A DNA stretch of 64,000 bases, taken from Nostoc sp. TCL26-01. Lineage in GTDB: Bacteria > Cyanobacteriota > Cyanobacteriia > Cyanobacteriales > Nostocaceae. The notes under the pieces are model-generated. The model made no database searches, was not told where the DNA came from, and saw only the letters and a program-made list of their open reading frames with translations. How positions within the stretch are numbered: position 1 is the stretch's first letter; every line of letters starts with the position of its first letter. Made by a program: the position numbers and the translations under genes. The stretch spans positions 5,054,001-5,118,000 of the forward strand of contig NZ_CP040297.1 in the NCBI RefSeq assembly GCF_013393945.1, in the 5' to 3' direction. Of this stretch, positions 22,265-29,667 are shown in pieces.

Positions 22265-24091
22265 GTGAACACCTTACATCGTCGAGAAAATGATTTTTGG
22301 CATCGGTCAAATGAGCAGATTACCGAACATCTGCCTATATTAGAAGCTAACGATTTTCTTCCCCACATTGGTAAATGGATAAGTATTGGTGGGGGAGTTA
22401 TCTTGAGTATTTTTATAGCTGGAGTGGCGTTAGCATTTGTTTTTAAATACAACGTGACTGTGAAAGTGCCAGCTACCCTGCGTCCAGTGGGAGAACTACG
22501 GGTTGTGCAATCACCGATTAGTGGGAAAATTCAAAAAATCGCTGTTAAAGAAAATCAAATAGTAACTGAGGGAGAAGCTATTGCTTATATTGATGATTCC
22601 CGACTGCAAACCCAGAAAAGTCAACTAAAAAATATGATTCAGCAGAGTCAATTACAACTAAATAAAATAGATGCTCAACTAGGAGAAATAGATGTGCAAC
22701 TTGCAGCACAAACTAACTTAAATAACCAGACGAATATATCTGCTCAAGCTGAACTCAGTGGTACACAACGCAACTATGCAGACCAGCAAATTAAAGCTAT
22801 AGCAGATATGACGCAAGCACAATCAGCTTTAACTTTGGCAAGGGCGCAAAAAGACCGATTACAAAGAGAAAAACTTTTACAAGCCACTGTACAGGAAACG
22901 GAAGTAGCCTTGAATTTAGCGAGAACGCAAAGACAAAGGTTAAAACAGGAAAAATTTTTAACAGCAACTATAGAGGAAGCAGAAACAGCTTTAAGACTAG
23001 CTAAAACACAACAAGATAGATTGCAACGAGAAAAAGTTTTAACTGCAACTGTAGACGAAGCAGAGGCAGCTTTGACTTTAGCTAGAGTGCAACGAGCTAG
23101 ATTACAACCGATAGTAGCATCAGGAGCGATCGCTCGCAATTTCTTTGAGGAAAAAGACCAAGCTGTCATCTCGGCGGAGGCGAAATTGGAACAAGCCAAG
23201 GCTAATGCGAAGAATCTCCTGGAAGAAAAAGACCAAGCTGTCATCTCGGCGGAGGCGAAATTGGAACAAGCCAAGGCTAATGCGAAGAATCTCCTGGAAG
23301 AAAAAGACCAAGCTGTCATCTCGGCACAAGCTAAACTTGAACAAGCCAAGGCTAATGCTAAAAATCTCGTAGACGAAAAAGGCCAAGCTTTAATAGTTGC
23401 TCAAACAAATCTCGCTAAGGCGAAAACGGAAATTGCTCCCAATAATTATACTGTCACCGTCGCATCTCAAAGAATTCAGCAAGAACAGGCAAAGGGAGAA
23501 GTTACTTTAGCCGCGTTGAAGAAAGAAAAAGAGACTCTACTGCAACAACGCCTAGAATTTCAAAAACAACTAGATAGAACTAGCAAAGAATTACAACAGC
23601 TAGAAAATGATTTAAGTCAGAGTATAATTCGCGCTCCTATTGCGGGTACAGTGCTGCAATTAAACCTTCGTAACCCTGGTCAAATTGTACAACCAAGTGA
23701 TGCGATCGCCCAAATTGCTCCCATAAATGCACCAATCCAAATTAAAGCTAATGTTCAGTCTCAAGATATTAACAAAATCAAACCCGGTCAACAAGTCCAA
23801 ATGCAAGTTTCCGCTTGTCCATATCCAGACTACGGTACTCTCAAAGGAATAGTGAAAACCATTGCTCCAGATGCTTTACCAATTGTGACAAATACATCAG
23901 CAAATACTGTTAATAATGCTAATAAAACTGCTTATGAAGTAACTATTGAACCACAAACACCATACGTCGGTAAAGCTGACAAGCAATGTCAACTTAAATC
24001 AGGAATGGAAGGACGCGCCGATATTATTTCTCGCCAAGAAACAGTCATGCAATTCATTCTCAGAAAAGCCAGATTAATTGCCGATTTGTGA
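22265..24091 (+). CDS. HlyD-family membrane fusion protein
   Basis: This 608-residue periplasmic adaptor begins at GTG 22265. It has a cytoplasmic N-tail, one transmembrane helix at about 43-62 (GGGVILSIFIAGVALAF), a split lipoyl/biotinyl half (SPISGKIQKIAVKENQIVTEG), and a long coiled coil (about 115-440). The second lipoyl half (SIIRAPIAGTVLQLNLRNPG) and beta-barrel regions follow. The coiled coil contains three near-identical 25-residue units (EEKDQAVISAEAKLEQAKAN), so it is longer than the usual 400-450-residue HlyD. Together with the C39-ABC exporter downstream it forms a type I-like peptide export system. The 129 bp between them is heptamer repeat DNA. Confidence 0.92.
   Translation: MNTLHRRENDFWHRSNEQITEHLPILEANDFLPHIGKWISIGGGVILSIFIAGVALAFVFKYNVTVKVPATLRPVGELRVVQSPISGKIQKIAVKENQIVTEGEAIAYIDDSRLQTQKSQLKNMIQQSQLQLNKIDAQLGEIDVQLAAQTNLNNQTNISAQAELSGTQRNYADQQIKAIADMTQAQSALTLARAQKDRLQREKLLQATVQETEVALNLARTQRQRLKQEKFLTATIEEAETALRLAKTQQDRLQREKVLTATVDEAEAALTLARVQRARLQPIVASGAIARNFFEEKDQAVISAEAKLEQAKANAKNLLEEKDQAVISAEAKLEQAKANAKNLLEEKDQAVISAQAKLEQAKANAKNLVDEKGQALIVAQTNLAKAKTEIAPNNYTVTVASQRIQQEQAKGEVTLAALKKEKETLLQQRLEFQKQLDRTSKELQQLENDLSQSIIRAPIAGTVLQLNLRNPGQIVQPSDAIAQIAPINAPIQIKANVQSQDINKIKPGQQVQMQVSACPYPDYGTLKGIVKTIAPDALPIVTNTSANTVNNANKTAYEVTIEPQTPYVGKADKQCQLKSGMEGRADIISRQETVMQFILRKARLIADL
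23150..23374. repeat. Three 75-bp tandem units in the HlyD coiled coil
   Basis: Units start at 23150, 23225 and 23300. The first two are nearly identical in DNA (GAAAAAGACCAAGCTGTCAT...), and the third diverges in its second half. Each encodes 25 residues, close to 3.5 heptads, so each added unit lengthens the coiled-coil hairpin. Confidence 0.85.
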
Positions 24092-24220
24092 TGAGTGAGG
24101 GAGTGAGAGACAAGGGGACAAGGGGAAAATAATTTTGACTGTTGACTAATGACTAATGACTATTGACTATTGACTATTGACCATTGACTATTGACTACTG
24201 ACTAATAACTAATTATTACC
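24092..24220. repeat. Heptameric short tandem repeats
   Basis: The tract has TGACTAATGACTATTGAC-type heptamers, preceded by GTGAGGGAGTGAGAGACAAG. It separates the adaptor and exporter genes without an evident terminator. Confidence 0.8.
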
Positions 24221-26389
24221 ATGTTTGGCTTATTCAAATCATCCAAAAAATATCCCTCTGTTTTGCAGTTAAGTGAAGAAGATTGTGGCGCTGCTTGTCT
24301 AGTTGCAATTTGTAGACATTATGGACGCTTCTTAAGCATGAATAAAAGCCGAGAAGCAGTAGGAACTGGACAATTAGGTACAACTTTGTTAGGACTAAAA
24401 CGCGGCTCTGAAAATCTAGGTTTTAATGCTAGAGCAGTGAAAGCTTCACCAGCTATTTTAGATAGAATCAAGGAAATTAAACTACCAGCAATTATTCATT
24501 GGCGGGGCTATCATTGGGTAGTTTTACATGGCAAACATGGCAGAAAATATGTCATTGCCGATCCAGCAGTAGGTATTCGTTATATTCATAAAGAAGAATT
24601 AGCAGATGCTTGGAATGGAGTCATGCTCTTAATTGAGCTAGATCATCAGCGCTTTTTTCAACAACCACATGAAAAACCACAACCAGGATTTACACGTTTT
24701 CTTCAGCGCATTTTGCCTTATCGTGGGCTATTATCTCAAGTTTTGATGCTAAATATTGTCTTGGGTGTATTAGCTTTGGGTGCGCCTGTACTTATTCAAT
24801 TGCTGACAGATGATGTTCTAGTTCGGGGAGATACTCAACTATTAACTGTGGTGGTCACAGCCGTTGTGATGATGAATTTATTTAGTAGTGGCTTGCAAGT
24901 ATTAGAATCCACGATGATTGCTCATTTTAGTCAACGGCTGCAATTAAGTTTAGTTTTAGAATTTGGGCGGAGAATTTTACAATTACCATTGTCTTACTAT
25001 GAAGCTCGGCGTAGTGGAGAAATCACTAGCAGATTGCGAGATATTAATGAAATTAACCAGTTAGTATCTCAGATTGTTGTGCTTTTACCTAGCCAGTTTT
25101 TTATTGCGGTAATTTCTTTTAGTTTAATGCTGTTTTATAGTTGGCAACTATCTTTAGCAGTGATATTTATCGGTGCATTGATGAGTTTGTCAACATTGCC
25201 TCTCTTACCGATATTGCAGCAAAAAACTCGCAGTCTTTTAGTTTTAGGTTCAGAAAATCAAGGGGTGTTAGTAGAAACATTTAAAGGCGCACAAGTACTA
25301 AAAACTACAAATGCAGCACCGCAATTTTGGGATGAATTACAAAATCGTTTTGGTCGTTTAGCTAATCTCACATTTACTACTATTCAAATAGGCATTATTA
25401 ACAATACTATTGCTAAGTTTCTCTCGACTATTGGCGGTGTAGTTTTACTGGGACTAGGGAGTATTTTTGTCATTCAAGGCAATATCAGTATCGGACAAAT
25501 GTTGGCGATTAATGCCCTTCAGATTAATGTTTTGGCATTAATTAGCTCTTTAGTCGGTTTAGTTGATGAATATTTTCGTTCTCAAACTGCTGTGTCTCGC
25601 CTTTTAGAAGTTATTGATGCAACTCCAGAAGTAGATGAAACGACGCAAAAACCTGTTGCTCAAATATCTAGTGATGCAGATATTCGTTTTTCTCACATCA
25701 ATTTTCATCATCCTGGTAGAGTTGACCTATTAGAAGATTTTTCTCTCAAGCTACCAGGAGGAAAAGTTATTGCTGTGATTGGTAAATCAGGCTGTGGTAA
25801 AAGTTCTTTAGCGAAACTCATGGCAGGTTTATATCAACCCAATTCTGGTAATATTCGCATTGGTTTCTATAATATTCAAGACCTTGCGCTTGATTGTTTG
25901 CGACAACAAGTAGTTTATGTACCCCAGGAACCTCATTTCTGGAGTCGCTCAATTTTAGATAACTTTCGTTTAGGAACACCGCATATTTCTTTTGAAGAAA
26001 TTGTGACAGCTTGTCATATTGCTGATGCTGATAGTTTTATTAGTCAACTACCTAATAAATATCAAACAGTGTTAGGAGAATTTGGTGCAAACCTCTCTGG
26101 AGGACAAAGACAAAGATTAGCGATCGCTAGAGGTATTTTAACTCATCCACCTGTATTAATTCTCGATGAAGCAACAGCTGGACTCGACCCAGTAAGCGAA
26201 ACTCAAGTTTTAGATCGGCTTTTAGCATCCCGTCAAGGTAAAACTACAATTCTGATTACTCATCGTCCTAGTGTAATTCATCGGGCTGATTGGATTGTCT
26301 TACTAGATCAAGGTCAAGTACAATTACAAGGTACTTTAGATGATTTTCTTGCTTTACCAGGAGAACATTTGAAGTTTTTATCTGTGTAA
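24221..26389 (+). CDS. C39 peptidase-containing ABC exporter (PCAT)
   Basis: This 722-residue protein has the usual PCAT layout. The N-terminal C39 protease has Cys22 in SEEDCGAAC, His98 in YHWVVLHG and Asp114 in IADPAVG. A six-helix ABC membrane domain spans about 160-440. The ATPase has Walker A GKSGCGKSS, the Q-loop near VYVPQEP, signature LSGGQRQRLAIARG and Walker B LILDEATAGLD. PCATs cut double-glycine leaders from precursor peptides and export the core. A double-glycine peptide gene follows 268 bp downstream, and the HlyD adaptor precedes it, so the three form one export cassette. A strong terminator follows at 26428. Confidence 0.95.
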   Translation: MFGLFKSSKKYPSVLQLSEEDCGAACLVAICRHYGRFLSMNKSREAVGTGQLGTTLLGLKRGSENLGFNARAVKASPAILDRIKEIKLPAIIHWRGYHWVVLHGKHGRKYVIADPAVGIRYIHKEELADAWNGVMLLIELDHQRFFQQPHEKPQPGFTRFLQRILPYRGLLSQVLMLNIVLGVLALGAPVLIQLLTDDVLVRGDTQLLTVVVTAVVMMNLFSSGLQVLESTMIAHFSQRLQLSLVLEFGRRILQLPLSYYEARRSGEITSRLRDINEINQLVSQIVVLLPSQFFIAVISFSLMLFYSWQLSLAVIFIGALMSLSTLPLLPILQQKTRSLLVLGSENQGVLVETFKGAQVLKTTNAAPQFWDELQNRFGRLANLTFTTIQIGIINNTIAKFLSTIGGVVLLGLGSIFVIQGNISIGQMLAINALQINVLALISSLVGLVDEYFRSQTAVSRLLEVIDATPEVDETTQKPVAQISSDADIRFSHINFHHPGRVDLLEDFSLKLPGGKVIAVIGKSGCGKSSLAKLMAGLYQPNSGNIRIGFYNIQDLALDCLRQQVVYVPQEPHFWSRSILDNFRLGTPHISFEEIVTACHIADADSFISQLPNKYQTVLGEFGANLSGGQRQRLAIARGILTHPPVLILDEATAGLDPVSETQVLDRLLASRQGKTTILITHRPSVIHRADWIVLLDQGQVQLQGTLDDFLALPGEHLKFLSV

Positions 26390-26427
26390 TGTCAAGTTAA
26401 AAAATAATATTAAATATAAATTTTTAG

Positions 26428-26454
26428 AGGTATACTATTGTATACCTTTTTTTA
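26428..26454 (+). terminator. Factor-independent terminator after the exporter
   Basis: A perfect stem AGGTATAC (26428-26435) / GTATACCT (26440-26447) around TATT is followed by a T-run, 39 bp after the exporter stop. It implies that the precursor peptide gene has its own promoter. Confidence 0.8.
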
Positions 26455-26657
26455 TATATAAATATTATTTTAATTGGTTTTGAAAAACAAAAAACAATAA
26501 GAATTAGCCAGATCAAATATAAAAAATTCATGGTTCTAAAGAAGTAAATATATTATTTTATTTTCTGACTTTAGGATAATTTAAATCATCATAAAAGACC
26601 TAATAATAGAAACATAGGTGATGACACACCTATATACTCAAGTGAGGTAAATAGTTT

Positions 26658-26864
26658 ATGCTTACTCAAATGACCACCAATGATTTAATGATGGATCTTT
26701 CCGCAGAACAACAGCAACTTCTAGCTGGTGGAAGATTGTCTGAAGATACAGGTACAAGCGATGATGATGACGATAATTTTTCCTCTTCAGATACTTCTTC
26801 TACTGGTGTTCGTCGTTACAGAATTAGAAGTTTTGCAATTGTTAGTGTTCGCAAACTAAGTTGA
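26658..26864 (+). CDS. Double-glycine leader precursor peptide, candidate exporter substrate
   Basis: This 68-residue peptide has a leader of 25 residues ending DLSAEQQQLLAGG. The spacing of hydrophobic residues before Gly-Gly is that of C39-processed leaders. The predicted core (26-68) is unusual: an acidic low-complexity stretch TSDDDDDNFSSSD, then Thr/Ser-rich text, then a basic tail VRRYRIRSF...VRKLS. It has no cysteine, so lanthionine or disulfide rings are excluded. A ribosome site GAGGT lies 9-10 bases before ATG. The AT-rich 200 bp upstream and the terminator before it suggest separate transcription. No modification enzyme is nearby. It could be an unmodified bacteriocin-like or signalling peptide. 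Confidence 0.75.
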   Translation: MLTQMTTNDLMMDLSAEQQQLLAGGRLSEDTGTSDDDDDNFSSSDTSSTGVRRYRIRSFAIVSVRKLS

Positions 26865-27543
26865 AAATGCTAGTTACATTTTCCTCAAATTTCATTAGTC
26901 TTAGAAAGTCTGATATTTTTTGATAAAATATTAGACAGATAAGGCAGAATTAGTCAGGGTAGATAGTCAATATAATATCTGCCTTTAACTTTAAGACTTA
27001 CGTAAGCCAAAAAAATGTAGGTTGGGTAGAGCGCAACCCAGCCTACATTTTTAATTAGAGGATAGAAAGCAAATAGGAGTCTGATAGATCGTACGCAAAG
27101 CCTTATTTGGTTTATTTTTATTAACTATGTAAATAATTTTGGGAATTTTCGGTAATAATTAACTTGGGTTTTAAGTTGTAGTTGTAGATTGGGTAGAGTG
27201 CAGTGCCACCCAACATATCAACATATATTGGGTTGTTAATTGGCTACAAGAGCAAGTTTGATTATTCAGTAATCAGCCAAACAGGCTATGACTAGGAAAT
27301 TTATGACTTTTAGTTAGATGATGTTTGAAAAGTTTCATTATGTATAAAAATGTCATTCTTCCTTACGCTCCGCGTCAGGAAGAATCTAGGTTTTGTGGCA
27401 GATACCGAGATGTTTCATTCCGCTACGCTGCATTCAACATGACAAAGAAACAGACTTTTCAAGCGTCCTCTTAGAGGATGATGTTTCAATCTTACTTAAC
27501 CAAGTCGAAATACCAATAGTTTTGGTTTGTGGAGGTAATAGAA
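26865..27543. repeat. Repeat-rich intergenic region
   Basis: It contains a GTAGGTTGGGTAGAGCGCAA / CCCAGCCTACATT inverted element (27017-27050) and a diverged relative at about 27183-27235. An inverted element runs from TGTCATTCTTCCTTACGCTC (about 27350) to CATTCAACATGACA (about 27440). No convincing gene is present before the microprotein at 27544. Confidence 0.6.
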
Positions 27544-27645
27544 ATGATGGGAATATTTTTATGGACGGTTTTTGCCTTTTTTTGGCTAATTGGCTTAAGT
27601 TTATTGGCTGAAATTTGGTTTTATGAAGAAGAACAGGAGTTTTAA
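27544..27645 (+). CDS. 33-residue single-pass membrane microprotein
   Basis: ATG 27544 to TAA 27645 encodes 33 residues. One hydrophobic helix (GIFLWTVFAFFWLIGLSLLA) is followed by an acidic tail EIWFYEEEQEF. A strong ribosome site, GTGGAGG, lies 8-9 bases upstream, which is much better than background. The size and layout resemble small accessory subunits of membrane complexes, but I do not recognise it. It is too short for routine gene calling and stands alone between repeat tracts. Confidence 0.6.
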   Translation: MMGIFLWTVFAFFWLIGLSLLAEIWFYEEEQEF

Positions 27646-27790
27646 ATCAGTTATCAGTTATCAGTTACCAGTTATCAGTGAAGAGTCCTAACGACGTATG
27701 GTGGGGGATTTAAATCAGTTATCAGTTATCAGTTATCAGTTAACGCTGATTCAATTATCTTGACTGATAACTGTTCATTGATAACTGTTC
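27646..27790. repeat. TCAGTTATCAGTTATCAG heptamer tract
   Basis: Tandem CAGTTAT-type heptamers occur in two blocks, followed by their inverse (TGATAACTG), so the region could fold into long imperfect hairpins. It directly follows the microprotein stop. Confidence 0.75.
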
Positions 27791-27811
27791 ACTGTTAAAT
27801 AGTCAAAAGAT

Positions 27812-27851
27812 AAAAGATAAAAGTAAAATGTAAACTTTACTTTTATCTTTT
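27812..27851 (-). terminator. Long perfect hairpin after the NTF2-like gene
   Basis: Arms AAAAGATAAAAGTAAA (27812-27827) and TTTACTTTTATCTTTT (27836-27851) are perfectly complementary around an 8-base loop. It starts 7 bp beyond the NTF2-like stop. On the minus strand it is followed by T-rich sequence, fitting a terminator despite the AT-rich stem. Confidence 0.6.
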
Positions 27852-27857
27852 GTCATA

Positions 27858-28241
27858 CTAACGTAGTTGGGCAATCATCTGTGCTGGATGCCAATAAGCA
27901 CGAGTCGTTTGTATTTTCCCTGCTGCATTAACCTCAAAAATTGTAATGCCGGCAAATGTTACTGATTTACCACTCTTACTAACTCCAGACATTGTCCACT
28001 TAACTGCGGCTTCATTAGCAGCAATAAATATATGCTCGGTTGTCGCCTCCAGTTTCGCAAACACCGCCTGCAATTGTCCGATGAATTGTTGATATCCTTC
28101 ATGAACCTTTGTGGGTGGTTCTCCCACAGGATCGTGACTCACAGCATCTTCAGCAAAGTTATCTATCCAGCCTTCTGGATTCATCGCGGCAATATTGGCA
28201 AAGTAGGCAGCAATCACCTGTTCAATGGTTTCGTGTGGCAT
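27858..28241 (-). CDS. NTF2/SnoaL-like protein
   Basis: This 127-residue protein starts at ATG 28241 (MPHETIEQVIAAYFANIAAM). An in-frame TTG at 28268 is possible. The cone-shaped NTF2-like fold is suggested by the order helix (IEQVIAAYFANIAAM), WIDNFAEDAVSHDPVG, then long strands (EHIFIAANEAAVKWTMSG, KSVTFAGITIFEVNAAGKI) and the end YWHPAQMIAQL. Such proteins include ketosteroid isomerases and many of unknown role. It is downstream of the Lin0512 gene on the same strand (38 bp) and probably cotranscribed with it and truB. Confidence 0.8.
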   Translation of the reverse strand: MPHETIEQVIAAYFANIAAMNPEGWIDNFAEDAVSHDPVGEPPTKVHEGYQQFIGQLQAVFAKLEATTEHIFIAANEAAVKWTMSGVSKSGKSVTFAGITIFEVNAAGKIQTTRAYWHPAQMIAQLR

Positions 28242-28278
28242 GATTTTCGTTCTGTTGATAGTTGACAAGCGAGAATAA

Positions 28279-28644
28279 TTAATTAATTTCCACTAAAACT
28301 GTTACAGATGCGATCGCTACTAGCATCTCATCATTTTTATCTTGAAGTTCCGGGATAGCACGCCCTTGAACTACCATACCGCCAGATTCCACAGTCAGGC
28401 TTTTGCGCCCGAAAGGTAATACAGCTAGTACTTCTTCTTCTCTGACTTGTTCAGGATAGGGTACTGCTATCTGAACCTCGACAATCATTTCATTGGGATG
28501 ACTTAAACCAGCGACTTCCCAAACACCGGGTAAAGCATTATGTGCGATCGCATTACGCACAGCCCTTGCTGCTGCTACTGTCGGTTCTTGTCCATGCTGA
28601 TCTACTCCCATCCCCATTTCAATAATCAAACGCTTTAAAGCCAC
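28279..28644 (-). CDS. Lin0512-family conserved hypothetical protein
   Basis: This 121-residue protein begins at GTG 28644 with a good ribosome site (GAGGAGTGAGGT). RLIIEMGMGVDQHGQEPTVA at the N-terminus and HNALPGVWEVAGL are hallmarks of the Lin0512 family, a widespread small protein of unknown function. EMIVEVQIAVPYPEQVREEE follows. The gene lies 44 bp downstream of truB on the same strand. No catalytic residues can be assigned. Confidence 0.85.
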   Translation of the reverse strand: MALKRLIIEMGMGVDQHGQEPTVAAARAVRNAIAHNALPGVWEVAGLSHPNEMIVEVQIAVPYPEQVREEEVLAVLPFGRKSLTVESGGMVVQGRAIPELQDKNDEMLVAIASVTVLVEIN

Positions 28645-28688
28645 ACCTCACTCCTCAAATCTTCACTCTTTACTGTATGCCCAATTCA

Positions 28689-29570
28689 TCAAGAAACTGG
28701 TTCAAAAACCATCTGGGGAATTAATACACCTTCTGCGAATTCGCCAATACCTAAAAAACGAGTTTCATCTGTGTAGACTCGGACTTTACTAGTCATTTCC
28801 GGAGTGAGGGAAATTCGCTGTCCTTGACACCATTTTTGTGCAGAGATGGTTGGTAACGTCACTGCGGGTAAATGTTGTAAAGGTGCATCAGGAGAGACTA
28901 GTTGAAATGTGTTAGCTTGCAGTTGAGTTTCTAAGTCTGTCAAGGTGAGAGCATTGGTTAAATCAAAACCACTGCTATGTGTGCGAGTTAAAGCAGCGAG
29001 AGTTCCGCCAGTATTGAACACAGCACCTAAATCACGAGCGATCGCTCTAATATATGTACCACTACCACAGGCGATCGCCACATCTAATTCGGGAAAATCT
29101 CCTTCTCTCCAATCTAAAATCTCTATCTTAAAAATTTCTACTATTCGTGATGGCACGTCTATTGTTTCACCTTTACGTGCCAAATCATACAGACGTTGTC
29201 CTGCAACTTGAATAGCACTATAAATTGGCGGTATTTGCTCAATCTTCCCGATAAATTTTGTCAGTGCAGTTTCCACATCGGCTAAACTCAATCCCGTGAT
29301 AGGTTGGGAAGTAATGATTTCGCCTTGTAAATCATCGGTTGTGGTACGCACACCCAAACGAATAGTCGCTTGATAAGCTTTGTCGCCTGGGAGATACTGC
29401 AATAATCTGGTAGCTTTACCCAATGCAATTGGTAACACACCAGTAGCGGCGGGATCTAAAGTTCCTGCGTGTCCCACACGTTTAAGACGCAGCAGTTTTC
29501 GCACCCGCGCCACACAGTCGTGGGAAGTCCAATCAAAGGGTTTGTTGAGATTGATAAAACCGTTGGTCAT
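28689..29570 (-). CDS. truB: tRNA pseudouridine(55) synthase
   Basis: This 293-residue enzyme isomerises U55 in the T-loop of tRNAs. The catalytic Asp39 is in RVGHAGTLDPAATGVLP, and the N-terminus GFINLNKPFDWTSHDCVARV is diagnostic for TruB. PPIYSAIQVAGQRLYDLAR and the RxI-type text SGTYIRAIARDLGAVF confirm the family. The C-terminal domain is short, as in cyanobacterial forms. Heptamer repeats precede it, and the Lin0512 gene follows. Confidence 0.96.
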   Translation of the reverse strand: MTNGFINLNKPFDWTSHDCVARVRKLLRLKRVGHAGTLDPAATGVLPIALGKATRLLQYLPGDKAYQATIRLGVRTTTDDLQGEIITSQPITGLSLADVETALTKFIGKIEQIPPIYSAIQVAGQRLYDLARKGETIDVPSRIVEIFKIEILDWREGDFPELDVAIACGSGTYIRAIARDLGAVFNTGGTLAALTRTHSSGFDLTNALTLTDLETQLQANTFQLVSPDAPLQHLPAVTLPTISAQKWCQGQRISLTPEMTSKVRVYTDETRFLGIGEFAEGVLIPQMVFEPVS

Positions 29571-29667
29571 TGGTCAATGGTCATTAGTCATTAGTCAATA
29601 GTCAATAGTCATTAGTCAATAGTCAATAGCAATTGTTACTCTCTCACTCCCTCACTCCCTCACTCCC
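29571..29667. repeat. Heptamer repeats before truB
   Basis: The tract has GGTCAATGGTCATTAGTCAT and TCAATAGTCAATAG units, then CTCCCTCACTCCCTCACTCA. The last repeat runs into the stop region of the sensor kinase gene at 29668. Confidence 0.8.

Noticed and set aside
22774..23349. Long minus-strand open frame opposite the HlyD coiled coil
   Set aside because: It is an antisense shadow of the repetitive Ala/Glu/Lys codons of the adaptor; it has no ribosome site and unnatural Ser/Cys/Phe-rich composition.
27393..27611. 72-codon frame overlapping the 33-residue microprotein
   Set aside because: It begins inside a dispersed repeat and lacks a ribosome site, while the microprotein frame has a strong one.
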